Of a DNA stretch of 64,000 nucleotides, positions 24,399 through 34,093 are shown in pieces. The stretch comes from Nonomuraea sp. NEAU-A123 (GTDB lineage: Bacteria; Actinomycetota; Actinomycetes; Streptosporangiales; Streptosporangiaceae): positions 62,001 through 126,000 of the forward strand of contig NZ_JAHFZZ010000009.1 in assembly GCF_018603905.1 (NCBI RefSeq), written 5' to 3'. Positions within the stretch are counted from its first letter, which is position 1. Each line of letters opens with the position of its first letter. The notes beneath the pieces were generated by a model. The model was not told the origin of the DNA. It saw nothing but the letters and a program-made list of their open reading frames with translations, and did no database searches. The translations under genes and the position numbers were made by a program.

Positions 24399-24801
24399 CG
24401 GGAGAACACTCCTTCGAAAGGGCATGCGAACATTCGCACCGCCCCTCCGGGTCCTCACACGCGATGTGCGGGCCTTGCTTCCGCTCTGCGGCATCTCTCT
24501 GGGAAGCGTGATCTTCAGAGTACGGTCAGCGTACCGCACGCCCTGGCCCCCCAACCGCGGGCGCATCGCGGCCGGGCGAACCACCCACCTTTTTATCCCG
24601 CTTTAGCGGATATTTACCGAGATGGAAGGATATTTCGGCATATGGCGCGCGTCGGCTGACAAAGCGCCGAAACACTGGTGGCCCGTGGCTCCTGTTGCTA
24701 GCGTTCGTGCTTCGCGGTGATCACTCCCGCGGATGAACACCGACCGGGCTCACCATGCCCTCAACGCCCGGCCCAACTCCCCCATCGAAAGGGACCATTT
24801 C
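24399..24801. other. Intergenic region between the LLM gene and the TM2 gene
   Basis: 403 bases with no gene that I can support. It must hold the divergent promoters of both neighbours. A dyad TATCC-CGCTTTAGC-GGATA at 24595-24613, with CCGCTTTAGCGG (24598-24609) nested in it, lies in the only AT-rich patch and is a plausible operator. TTGCTAGCGT near 24695 could be a -10 element for the TM2 gene. A longer TM2 start at 24733 is possible but lacks a ribosome site. Confidence 0.5.
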
Positions 24802-25005
24802 ATGGCCAAGTCATGGATCGTCGCTGTCCTGCTCTGCTTCTTCCTGGGCGCGCTCGGCGTCCACCGCTTCTACGTCGGCAAGATCGGCACCGGCATCCTC
24901 CAGCTCATCACCCTCGGCGGTCTGGGCGTCTGGGTGCTGATCGACTTCATCATGATCCTCATCGGTAAGTTCACCGACAAGCAGGGCCAGCCGCTCGCCA
25001 AGTAA
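24802..25005 (+). CDS. Small TM2-domain membrane protein
   Basis: 67 residues, almost entirely a TM2 domain. Helix one is IVAVLLCFFLGALGVHRFYV, then GKIGTGILQLITLGGLGVW with the Asp of IDFIMILIG in helix two. The ATG at 24802 is preceded by AAAGGGA. TM2 proteins are found widely beside membrane and stress proteins, and their role in bacteria is not known. The gene ends just before a long perfect inverted repeat. Confidence 0.9.
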   Translation: MAKSWIVAVLLCFFLGALGVHRFYVGKIGTGILQLITLGGLGVWVLIDFIMILIGKFTDKQGQPLAK

Positions 25006-25008
25006 CGC

Positions 25009-25046
25009 ATGAAGGGGTACGGCGGACACCCGCCGTACCCCTTCAT
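25009..25046. terminator. Bidirectional terminator between the TM2 gene and thrS
   Basis: A perfect 17-bp inverted repeat (arms 25009-25025 and 25030-25046) with a four-base ACAC loop lies between two convergent genes, 3 bases past the TM2 stop and 16 from the thrS stop. It lacks a U-tract, as many actinobacterial terminators do. Confidence 0.85.
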
Positions 25047-25062
25047 CATGTCCAGCCGAAAG

Positions 25063-27027
25063 TCAGACCTGAACGCGGCGCTCCACGGAGTTGACGATCT
25101 CGGCGATCGCCTGCTCCACGGGCACGCCGTTCTTCTGCTCGCCGTTGCGGTAGCGGAACGAGACCGCGCCGTTGGCGATGTCGTCGTCGCCGGCCAGCAG
25201 CATGTAAGGGATCTTGGCCTTCTGCGCGTTGCGGATCTTCTTCTGCATCCGGTCGTCGGCCGTGTCGACCTCGACCCTGATGCCGCGCTCGCGCAGCTTC
25301 TTGGCCACGTCCTGCAGGTAGGGGGCGTGCGCGTCGGCGATCGGGATGCCGGCGACCTGCACGGGGGCCAGCCACGGAGGGAAGGCGCCCGCGTAGTGCT
25401 CGACCAGGACGCCGAAGAAGCGCTCGATCGAGCCGAACAGCGCCCGGTGGATCATGACGGGCCGCTTGCGGGTGCCGTCGGACGCCTGGTATTCGAGCTC
25501 GAACAGCTCGGGCAGGTTGAAGTCGAGCTGGATCGTCGACATCTGCCAGGTGCGGCCGATCGCGTCACGCGTCTGCACGGAGATCTTCGGCCCGTAGAAG
25601 GCGGCGCCGCCCGGGTCGAGCACCAGCTCCAGGCGTTCGGCCTCGGCGACCTCGCGCAGCGTCTCGGTCGCCTCCTCCCACACGTCGTCGGAGCCGACGA
25701 ACTTCTCCGGGTCCTTGGTGGACAGCTCCAGGTAGAAGTCGTCGAGCCCGTAGTCGCGCAGCAGGTCGAGGACGAAGCGCAGCAGCGAGGTCAGCTCGTC
25801 GCGCATCTCCTCGCGGGTGCAGTAGATGTGCGCGTCGTCCTGCGTCATGCCGCGCACCCGGGTCAGGCCGTGGACGACGCCCGACTTCTCGTAGCGGTAG
25901 ACCGTGCCGAACTCGAACAGCCGCAGCGGCAGCTCCCGGTAGGACCGCCCGCGCGCCCGGAAGATCAGGTTGTGCATCGGGCAGTTCATCGGCTTGAGGT
26001 AGTAGCGGGCGCCCTCGAGCTCCATGGGCGGGAACATCCCGTCGCGGTACCAGTCGAGGTGCCCCGAGACCTGGTAGAGGGTCTCCTTGGTGATGTGGGG
26101 CGTGTTGACGAACTCGTAGCCCGCCTCTTCGTGCTTGCGCCGCGAGTAGTCCTCCATCACCCGCCGGATCACGCCGCCCTTGGGGTGGAAGACCGCCAGC
26201 CCGGAGCCCAGCTCGTCGGGGAAGGAGAACAGGTCGAGCTCCGCGCCGAGCTTGCGGTGGTCGCGCTTCTCGGCCTCCTCCAGCATCTTGAGGTAGGCGT
26301 CCTGCTTGTCCCGCGACTCCCAAGCGGTGCCGTAGATGCGCTGGAGCTGCGGGTTCTTCTCGCTGCCGCGCCAGTAGGCGCCGCCGGAGCGCATCAGCTT
26401 GAAGGCCGGGATGGACCTGGTGGAGGGCACGTGCGGGCCGCGGCACAGGTCCTTCCAGCACAGCTCGCCGGTCTTCGGGTCGAGGTTGTCGTAGATGGTC
26501 AGCTGCCCGGCGCCGACCTCGACACCGGCGTGATCGTCGGAGTCGCCGCCCTTGAGCCCGATCAGCTCGAGTTTGTACGGCTCGGCGGCCAGCTCCTCGC
26601 GGGCCTCGTCGTCGGAGACGGCCCGGCGGGAGAACAGCTGCCCCTGCTTGACGATGTCGCGCATGCGCTTCTCGACGCGCTTGAGATCGTCGGGGTGGAA
26701 GGCCTGCTCGACGTCGAAGTCGTAGTAGAAGCCGTTCTCGACCGGCGGCCCGATGCCGAGCCTGGCCCCGGGGAACAGCTCCTGCACCGCCTGCGCCATG
26801 ACGTGGGCGGTGGAGTGGCGGACGATGGCCCGGCCCTCGTCGCTGGAGACTTCGATCGGCTCGACGACGTCGCCCTCGGCGACCTGGTGGGCCAGGTCGC
26901 GGGGCTCGCCGTTGACCCTGGCGGCGATGACGGCGCGGCCGTCGGCCTCCAGCGCGTCACCGGCCGTCGTGCCGGCCGCGACCACACGCTCGGCTCCGGC
27001 GAGGGTGATGCGTAGCTCGGCTGACAC
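25063..27027 (-). CDS. thrS: Threonyl-tRNA synthetase
   Basis: 654-residue class II synthetase charging tRNA-Thr. An N-terminal TGS domain (about 1-60) is followed by the editing domain with HSTAHVMAQAVQELFP. In the catalytic core the zinc ligands are visible as Cys in PMNCPMHNLIF, His in TQDDAHIYCT and His in VMIHRALFGSIERF. A C-terminal anticodon-binding domain ends the protein. The GTG start at 27027 has AAGGGAG five bases before it. No T-box leader is seen; instead a long hairpin (27041-27074) lies directly upstream. Confidence 0.97.
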   Translation of the reverse strand: MSAELRITLAGAERVVAAGTTAGDALEADGRAVIAARVNGEPRDLAHQVAEGDVVEPIEVSSDEGRAIVRHSTAHVMAQAVQELFPGARLGIGPPVENGFYYDFDVEQAFHPDDLKRVEKRMRDIVKQGQLFSRRAVSDDEAREELAAEPYKLELIGLKGGDSDDHAGVEVGAGQLTIYDNLDPKTGELCWKDLCRGPHVPSTRSIPAFKLMRSGGAYWRGSEKNPQLQRIYGTAWESRDKQDAYLKMLEEAEKRDHRKLGAELDLFSFPDELGSGLAVFHPKGGVIRRVMEDYSRRKHEEAGYEFVNTPHITKETLYQVSGHLDWYRDGMFPPMELEGARYYLKPMNCPMHNLIFRARGRSYRELPLRLFEFGTVYRYEKSGVVHGLTRVRGMTQDDAHIYCTREEMRDELTSLLRFVLDLLRDYGLDDFYLELSTKDPEKFVGSDDVWEEATETLREVAEAERLELVLDPGGAAFYGPKISVQTRDAIGRTWQMSTIQLDFNLPELFELEYQASDGTRKRPVMIHRALFGSIERFFGVLVEHYAGAFPPWLAPVQVAGIPIADAHAPYLQDVAKKLRERGIRVEVDTADDRMQKKIRNAQKAKIPYMLLAGDDDIANGAVSFRYRNGEQKNGVPVEQAIAEIVNSVERRVQV

Positions 27028-27040
27028 GGTGACTCCCTTG

Positions 27041-27074
27041 GATAGCACTGTCGGTGGTGAACACCGATGCTATC
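27041..27074 (-). promoter_or_regulatory. Two-tier hairpin upstream of the thrS ribosome site
   Basis: GATAGCA (27041-27047) pairs with TGCTATC (27068-27074), and inside it TCGGTG (27051-27056) pairs with CACCGA (27062-27067), leaving a CTG bulge and a five-base loop. It starts in the stop codon of the GH25 gene and ends three bases before the thrS Shine-Dalgarno sequence. It may be a GH25 terminator or a thrS translation operator. Confidence 0.6.
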
Positions 27075-27675
27075 GCGGGTGAAACCCCAGCCTTGTCAGG
27101 TCTTCCCGGCTTCCGTGGAAGACGTTGCGGTCGAGCGGACTGTTCGCATACTGATGAATCGTCCAGTCCCGCCAGGGCCTGGGCACCAGCGGCTCGCCGC
27201 GCGGTTTCTCCGGGCTGGCGATCCACAGCGGATAGTCGCCGAGCCCCGTGCAGTTGCCCGCGCGGGCGAACCACTGGAACGTGTAGATGAACGGCCGCAC
27301 GCCGCCGTGCCGCTCCACGTAGCGGCACCAGCGGCGGGCGTGGTGGGCGACCTGCTCGGGCCGGAGCCCGTCGTTGTTCTCCAGGTCGAGCGCGACCAGG
27401 TCGCCACGGCGCAGCCCGCCCGCCGCCGTGATCGCGCGCAGGAAGTGGCGCGCGTGCTCGGCCGCGTCGCCCTTCGGGCGCGCGTAGTGGTAGGCGCCGC
27501 AGACGATCCAGCTCTCCCGCATGCCCTGCCAGTTGCGGGCGAAGTACTTGTCGGTGTAGTCGCCGCCCTCGGTGGCCTTGGCGAAGGCGAAGCTGACCCC
27601 CGCACCCGCGTGGTCGGTCCAGTCGACGGAGCCCTGCCAGTTGGACACGTCTATGCCATGCAGCTCGCGCTTCAC
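27070..27675 (-). CDS. Glycoside hydrolase family 25 (lysozyme-like) protein
   Basis: 201-residue (beta/alpha)-barrel muramidase. GH25 signatures are GIDVSNWQGSVDW near the start with the conserved Asp, FAFAKATEGGDYTD, GAYHYARP, and the catalytic DLENND segment around residue 98. No signal peptide or wall-binding module is visible from the GTG start, so export is unexplained; the protein may act inside, leave by lysis, or be exported by a non-classical route. It sits directly upstream of thrS, which is not the usual actinobacterial neighbour. Confidence 0.88.
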   Translation of the reverse strand: MKRELHGIDVSNWQGSVDWTDHAGAGVSFAFAKATEGGDYTDKYFARNWQGMRESWIVCGAYHYARPKGDAAEHARHFLRAITAAGGLRRGDLVALDLENNDGLRPEQVAHHARRWCRYVERHGGVRPFIYTFQWFARAGNCTGLGDYPLWIASPEKPRGEPLVPRPWRDWTIHQYANSPLDRNVFHGSREDLTRLGFHPR

Positions 27676-27725
27676 CTTGCGGGAGTTTATTCGGATGCCT
27701 CCCGGTCCCTCGGCCGACGCGCCGA

Positions 27726-28619
27726 TCAGAGAAGCGTCTTGAGGAATGCCCTGGTACGGTCCCGCTTGGCGAACTCGGAGGCCACGAACTCCGTCACCCC
27801 GGCCTTGGCCAGCGCGTCGATCTGGGCGCCCACGCTGTCCTCGTCGCCGACGATCGCCACGTCACCCGGCCCGGCCGCGCCTTCCCGGTCGAGCATGGCC
27901 CGGTAGGAGGGCAACTGGCCGTACACGGAGAAGACCTCGTTGGCGCGGGCCCTGGCGGCGTCGGCGTCGTCGGTGACGCAGATCGGCAGCGAGCAGACCA
28001 CGCGCGGCGCGGGCCGCCCGGCCTCGCTCGCGGCGGCGGTGATGACGGGCGTGACGTGCTCGGCGACGGTCTTGGGGCCGGTCATCCAGAGCACGGTGCC
28101 GTCGGCGACGGTGCCGGCCAGCTTGAGCATGCGCGGGCCCAGGGCCGCGATCAGCACCCGCACCCCGGCTCCCGGAGTGGTGAGCCGGGCGTGGGCCCTG
28201 AGGGTCTCGCCGTCGTAGTCGACCTGCTCGGCGCGGGTGGCCGGCATGAGGATGTTCAGGTACTCCTTCATGTGCCTGGCGGGCCGCTCGAAGCTGTAGC
28301 CGAACATGTGCTCGATGACGACCTGGTGCGACAGGCCGATGCCCAGCGACAGCCGTCCGCGGACCGCCGCGTTGACCGTCATGGCCTGCTGAGCGAGCGC
28401 GAGAGGGTGGCGTGGATAGGTCGGCACCACGGCGGTGCCGAGCTCGATGCCGGGCACCTGGCTGCCCGCCACGGCCAGCGCGGTAAGGGCGTCGAGGCCG
28501 AAGATGTGCGATAGCCAGGCGGAGGCGAAGCCGTCGTCGGCCGCCTGGGCGAGGGTGTCGCGGAGCCCGCCGAGCGGGTCCGGATCCTTGGATTCGTTGA
28601 GGAGCAGTCCGATACGCAT
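27726..28619 (-). CDS. LLM-class (F420-dependent type) oxidoreductase
   Basis: 297-residue luciferase-like protein starting MRIGLLLNESKDPDPLGGLR. Family features are GIELGTAVVPTYPRHPLALA, AAVRGRLSLGIGLSHQ and RVLIAALGPRMLKLAG. It belongs to the F420-dependent branch but is clearly not a recent copy of the other LLM gene at 23.5 kb. It is divergent from pgm across 76 bases and ends 50 bases before the GH25 gene. Substrate unknown. Confidence 0.88.
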   Translation of the reverse strand: MRIGLLLNESKDPDPLGGLRDTLAQAADDGFASAWLSHIFGLDALTALAVAGSQVPGIELGTAVVPTYPRHPLALAQQAMTVNAAVRGRLSLGIGLSHQVVIEHMFGYSFERPARHMKEYLNILMPATRAEQVDYDGETLRAHARLTTPGAGVRVLIAALGPRMLKLAGTVADGTVLWMTGPKTVAEHVTPVITAAASEAGRPAPRVVCSLPICVTDDADAARARANEVFSVYGQLPSYRAMLDREGAAGPGDVAIVGDEDSVGAQIDALAKAGVTEFVASEFAKRDRTRAFLKTLL

Positions 28620-28674
28620 GGCAACCGAACTCCATTCTAGTGACTGACGCGAGTCTAGCCGACGGTGTCGGGGC

Positions 28675-28693
28675 GGCCACTCGTAAAGTGGCC
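28675..28693. promoter_or_regulatory. Inverted repeat at the pgm start
   Basis: GGCCACT-CGTAA-AGTGGCC is a perfect 7-bp inverted repeat ending two bases before the pgm ATG at 28696. No ribosome site is visible there. It may be a repressor operator or a hairpin at the very 5' end of the message. Confidence 0.55.
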
Positions 28694-28695
28694 CC

Positions 28696-30333
<1,638 letters not shown>

Positions 30334-30350
30334 CGCCCGGCCGGCTGGCG

Positions 30351-30373
30351 CCCGGCCTCGGGCTGAGGCCGGG
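30351..30373. terminator. Terminator between pgm and the DUF2786 gene
   Basis: CCCGGCCT (30351-30358) and AGGCCGGG (30366-30373) form an 8-bp stem with a seven-base loop between two convergent genes. Confidence 0.65.
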
Positions 30374-30400
30374 TGGGGCTGGGGCCGGATCAGTCCGCGG

Positions 30401-31084
30401 TCAGGTCAGTTCGCGGCCCGGCTGGGCGGCCACGCGGGTGCGGCCCAGGTCGGCGCGGCGGCCCGCTTCGACGCCGGCGCGGTAGCCGGTGCCGCTGGTG
30501 CGCGGCACGGTGAGCCGGATGCGCGGGTAGTGCGCCGCCACCACCCGCTCCACCTCCGCCCGCCGGTCCGCCAGGACCAGCGCGGTGCTCGCGGCGGGCG
30601 CCTGCTCCTCGGCCCGCGTCTCGGCCTCGCGCAGCAGCCGGTACACCTCGTCGGTGAACCCGAGCAGCCACGACCGCCGGTAGGCCCGCATCGCGGTGTC
30701 GGGCGGCCGTACCCGGGCCAGTCCCGTGGCCATCTGCAGCAGCAGCGAGGTGGCCAGCACGTCGGCCCGCTCCAGGTCGGCGGCGAAGCCGAAGACGTGC
30801 ACCCGCTGCCCGCCGTCGCCGCGCCCGATGAGCAGGGGGCGGCAGCGCAGGGCCTGCGCGACCAGGCTGACCAGCCGCGCCTTCTCCCTGGCCCAGGGGT
30901 TGGGCAGGGTGACGATCCGGTCGCCCGGCGCCTGGCGGGTGTCGGCGGGGTCGAGGGAGTCGATGCCGTACTTGGCCATGAGCGACGCCGCCGCCGCCAT
31001 GAACGTGGCCCGCTCGTGCTCGTTGTCGGTGCGTTCGGCCTTGGCCAGGAGCTTCCTGACCCGTTCGAGCGTGCGCTCCCTCAA
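30401..31084 (-). CDS. DUF2786 domain protein
   Basis: 227 residues. The N-terminus (RTLERVRKLLAKAERTDNEH, then ATFMAAAASLMAKYGID) is the DUF2786 motif found in many phage and plasmid proteins. The rest is helical with VFGFAADLERADVLATSLLLQ and a C-terminal YRAGVEAGRRADLGR stretch. A TTG at 31084 is chosen because GGGGGGAG directly precedes it and it begins 20 bases after the upstream gene's stop. It pairs with the DUF2637 protein as a two-gene operon. The function is unknown. Confidence 0.75.
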   Translation of the reverse strand: MRERTLERVRKLLAKAERTDNEHERATFMAAAASLMAKYGIDSLDPADTRQAPGDRIVTLPNPWAREKARLVSLVAQALRCRPLLIGRGDGGQRVHVFGFAADLERADVLATSLLLQMATGLARVRPPDTAMRAYRRSWLLGFTDEVYRLLREAETRAEEQAPAASTALVLADRRAEVERVVAAHYPRIRLTVPRTSGTGYRAGVEAGRRADLGRTRVAAQPGRELT

Positions 31085-31104
31085 CCGCTCCCCCCGAACG
31101 TGCT

Positions 31105-32346
31105 CTAGAACTTCGTGGTCAGCATCCGCCCGTCGTCGGCGATGGCCGGGAAGGCGCCGGTGTCCACGATGCCATGCTGCTGGTACAGAGCCTCGATGAG
31201 CGCGTGCGCCTCGGGCTCCAGCTTCCACAGGGCACGATACTGGCGGGCGGCGATCAGTGAGAGGCCGATCTCCTGCGCGATGTCGACCGTACGCGGCACG
31301 ATGCCCTTGGCGATCTGCCGGTCCCAGTAGTCGCGGGCGGAGCGCATCAGCGCGGCCCGCTGGGCGGTGTCGACGACCTGCGGCGTGGTGTCGAAGACCT
31401 GGATGTCCTCGTCGTCGTCCTGGACGAGCTCGACCAGCGCGGGCGGCAGGGCGGGGCGGGCGGGGACGGGGTGGTGGTCGGCCTCGGGCTCCCAGGGCAC
31501 GCGCGGGTCGGCGTCAATGAGGGCGGAGGTGTTGTACAGGGCGGCGATCTGGGCGAGCAGCGCCTCCTGGCGGCCCTGGTCGACGGCCAGCCCGGTGTGC
31601 TCGACGGCCTGGTCCATGGCCTTGTCGAGCTTGGCCAGCGCGGCGCGCATCTTGCGCTCCGACCCGCCGCCCTCGCGCAGCGCCTTGGCCCGCTTGGCGG
31701 CCAGCGCGACGCGGGTGAGCCTGCGGTGCGCGTCGACCTCGCTCGCGGTGCGGTCGCTCACCTCGGCCAGGCCCACCCTGACCAGCAGGCGTTCGGGGGT
31801 GAGCCGCCAGTTGATGCGGCCCGTGCCCCTGATGCGGTGGCGCTCGATGGCCATGCCGCGCTCCCACAGCCAGGCGGCCACCAGCGGCGCGGCGAGCCGG
31901 AAGACGGCCTCGGGCAGGCTGCGCGCGTCCATGCTGGACAGGACGGCGGTCAGGCAGGTCAGCGCCCACACCGCGATGCCGTCGATCCCGGCGGAGAAGT
32001 TCTCGCGCATGTTGCGGCGCGCTCGTACGGCCGAGGTGATGATCGCGACCTCGATGAACGCGAACAGCAGCAGCCGCAGCGGCCCGTCGAGGCCGAGCAC
32101 GTCACCGGAGAAGCGCCACATGCCCTGGGCGGAGACGCCGGTCGCGATGGACGCGGCCACGACGGTCAGTACGTCCTCGATGGGACGGGGGGCGATATAG
32201 CGCGTGACCAGCCAGGAGAGGGCCCGCCAGGTGACCCTGAGTATCAGGTAGGCGAGCACCAGCCCGGCCAGGCCCAGCAGCGCGATGACCGCGGTGGCGA
32301 ACGGCTTTTCGGCGACGAAGGCAGCAATTTCCTCGAATGTGGGCAT
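31105..32346 (-). CDS. DUF2637-like membrane protein with C-terminal helical domain
   Basis: 413 residues with four or five transmembrane segments in the first 160 (such as VIALLGLAGLVLAYLILRV and LLLFAFIEVAIITSAV), then WLWERGMAIERHR and a long charged helical region. The C-terminus (about 330-400) looks like a helix-turn-helix, TVDIAQEIGLSLIAARQYRA. DUF2637 proteins are common on actinomycete integrative elements, plasmids and phage-derived islands, where they resemble spread/transfer proteins. No integrase or Tra gene is near, so this may be a remnant or a domesticated pair with DUF2786. Confidence 0.72.
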   Translation of the reverse strand: MPTFEEIAAFVAEKPFATAVIALLGLAGLVLAYLILRVTWRALSWLVTRYIAPRPIEDVLTVVAASIATGVSAQGMWRFSGDVLGLDGPLRLLLFAFIEVAIITSAVRARRNMRENFSAGIDGIAVWALTCLTAVLSSMDARSLPEAVFRLAAPLVAAWLWERGMAIERHRIRGTGRINWRLTPERLLVRVGLAEVSDRTASEVDAHRRLTRVALAAKRAKALREGGGSERKMRAALAKLDKAMDQAVEHTGLAVDQGRQEALLAQIAALYNTSALIDADPRVPWEPEADHHPVPARPALPPALVELVQDDDEDIQVFDTTPQVVDTAQRAALMRSARDYWDRQIAKGIVPRTVDIAQEIGLSLIAARQYRALWKLEPEAHALIEALYQQHGIVDTGAFPAIADDGRMLTTKF

Positions 32347-32534
32347 CAGTCACTATCCGTGAGGCTCAAACTCCGCTTATAGCGAGATCATCGCAGAATA
32401 CGGCGTACCTGTACGCCAAACAGCCTCTGCCGCCCCGCTTTGCCCACGTTTACCACAATCCTCCCCCATCGCAGGAGACCTCGCGTTCCTGGAGGTGGTG
32501 ACGCACAATGGAGCCGGTTGGCGAAGGAGGCTTC

Positions 32535-32810
32535 GTGAGCAAGCGATCCCGCAGGCGCCGCGTTCTCACCGGTGGGACTCCGAGCTGGCTGCCCGGCTTC
32601 GGGCCGGGCGAGCCGCACGGCCCGGACGACGACGACTTTCCGTTCGACGAACCGGGCGGAGGGAAAGGCGGGGTGCGCGAGCCGCGCCGGCCCAAACCGG
32701 CACCGCCGTCCCTGGTGGCGGAGGCCCCGCTGCCCGAGCCGCCGTTGTGGGCGCGCGACCGGTCGGTCCCACCCCCGGACGAGGTCACCAGGATGCTGGC
32801 GCTCGACTGA
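32535..32810 (+). CDS. Small basic/proline-rich hypothetical protein
   Basis: 91 residues, VSKRSRRRRVLTGGTPSW..., a strongly basic start followed by an acidic patch (GPDDDDFPFDEPGG) and a proline-rich tail ending TRMLALD. No domain is recognised. The GTG at 32535 has an ideal AAGGAGG six bases upstream, which argues that it is a real gene. It precedes the P450 gene by 91 bases on the same strand. Confidence 0.6.
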   Translation: MSKRSRRRRVLTGGTPSWLPGFGPGEPHGPDDDDFPFDEPGGGKGGVREPRRPKPAPPSLVAEAPLPEPPLWARDRSVPPPDEVTRMLALD

Positions 32811-32901
32811 CGCTGGCCAGATCGCGTCCTGCCAGATGGGACCATCTATGTAGGGATTTATCCCAACAACGTGTGATGTATCCCCAGCAGGACGGATTTC
32901 G

Positions 32902-34074
32902 ATGTCAGACACAGACGACTTCCCCCTCGTCCAGTTCATGCGCGAGGGCTTCGATCCCGTGGCCGAGCTCGCCCGCATCCGTACCGAGCAGCCGGTGTTC
33001 CCGATGCGGATCCCGGGTGACCAGACGGTGTATCTGGTGACCCGGTACGAGGACGTGCGTGGCGTGCTGGCCGACCACGAACGGTTCAGCAACGACTTCG
33101 GCAACGTGATCGGCCTGGGCACCAGCCAGGAGGACCCGGGCGGCCTGGGCTTCCGGGATCCGCCTGAGCACACCAGGCTGCGCAAGTACCTGACGCCGGA
33201 GTTCACCATGCGCCGCCTGCGCAGGCTGGTGCCGCGCATCGAGGCCATGGTCGAGGAGCACCTGGACCGGATGGCGGCCAAGGGCTCGTCCGCCGATCTG
33301 GTGGAGTCGTTCGCGCTGCCGATCCCGTCCCTGGTCGTGTGCGAGCTGCTGGGTGTGCCGTACGAGGAACGGTCCGATTTCCTGAAGATCAGCACGAACC
33401 GTTTCGATCTCACCGCCGGGCCCGAGGCGTCGCTTCAGGCGGTCAACGACGCGATGGCGTACCTGACGGACCTGGTCGCCCGCGAGCGGCTGAACCCCGG
33501 CGACGGCCTGCTCGGGCAGTTGCTGCGCGAGCACGGCGACGACCTCGACGACCGGACGCTGGCCAGCATGGCCGACGGCCTGCTCACCGGCGGCCACGAC
33601 ACCAGCACGAGCATGCTCGCGCTCGGCACGCTCTGGCTGCTGGAGAACCCCGAGCAGGCCGCCCGGGTACGCGAGGACGACGGCTACGTCGAGCAGGTGG
33701 TCGAGGAGCTGCTGCGGTACATGACCGTGGTGCAGGTGGCCTTCCCCCGCTTCGCCCGCGAGGACCTGGAGCTGCTCGGCCACACGATCAAGAAGGGCGA
33801 GATGGTGCTCTGCTCGCTCACGGCGGCCAACCGCGACCCCCACCTCGGCGAAGGGATCGAGCAGGTCCGGCCGGAGCGCGCGACGGCGGGCTCGCACCTG
33901 GCCTTCGGCCACGGCATCCACCGCTGCATCGGGGCACCCCTGGCCCAGATGGAGATGCGCATCGCCTTCCCCGCGCTGCTGCGCCGCTTTCCGGGGCTCC
34001 ATGTGGCCGGCGAGGTGCCGTTCAGAAAGCTCGCCATCGTCTATGGCGTGGAGAAGCTACCCGTAGCGTGGTAG
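32902..34074 (+). CDS. Cytochrome P450
   Basis: 390-residue soluble bacterial P450. The I-helix oxygen-activation motif is LLTGGHDTSTSML, the K-helix ExxR is in VEELLRYM, and the haem loop is FGHGIHRCIGAPLA with the axial Cys. The ATG at 32902 follows AGGACGG. No ferredoxin or reductase is adjacent. The P450 is followed at 19 bases by a HAD phosphatase gene, so a short operon is possible. The substrate cannot be predicted. Confidence 0.94.
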   Translation: MSDTDDFPLVQFMREGFDPVAELARIRTEQPVFPMRIPGDQTVYLVTRYEDVRGVLADHERFSNDFGNVIGLGTSQEDPGGLGFRDPPEHTRLRKYLTPEFTMRRLRRLVPRIEAMVEEHLDRMAAKGSSADLVESFALPIPSLVVCELLGVPYEERSDFLKISTNRFDLTAGPEASLQAVNDAMAYLTDLVARERLNPGDGLLGQLLREHGDDLDDRTLASMADGLLTGGHDTSTSMLALGTLWLLENPEQAARVREDDGYVEQVVEELLRYMTVVQVAFPRFAREDLELLGHTIKKGEMVLCSLTAANRDPHLGEGIEQVRPERATAGSHLAFGHGIHRCIGAPLAQMEMRIAFPALLRRFPGLHVAGEVPFRKLAIVYGVEKLPVAW

Positions 34075-34093
34075 AGCGGTTACGTTCACAGGT

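Noticed and set aside
24733..24801. N-terminal extension of the TM2 protein from ATG 24733
   Set aside because: The extension lacks a ribosome site and is hydrophilic text not typical of TM2 proteins; ATG 24802 has AAAGGGA upstream.
27028..27300. T-box riboswitch for thrS
   Set aside because: No T-box sequence or long leader is present; the upstream space is only 42 bases before the GH25 gene.
30334..30400. Short antisense frame running through the pgm terminator
   Set aside because: It is a composition artefact with no start signal and overlaps the hairpin.
30401..32346. Integrated actinomycete conjugative element
   Set aside because: The DUF2637 and DUF2786 genes stand alone: no integrase, replication, TraB-type gene, tRNA or att repeat was seen.
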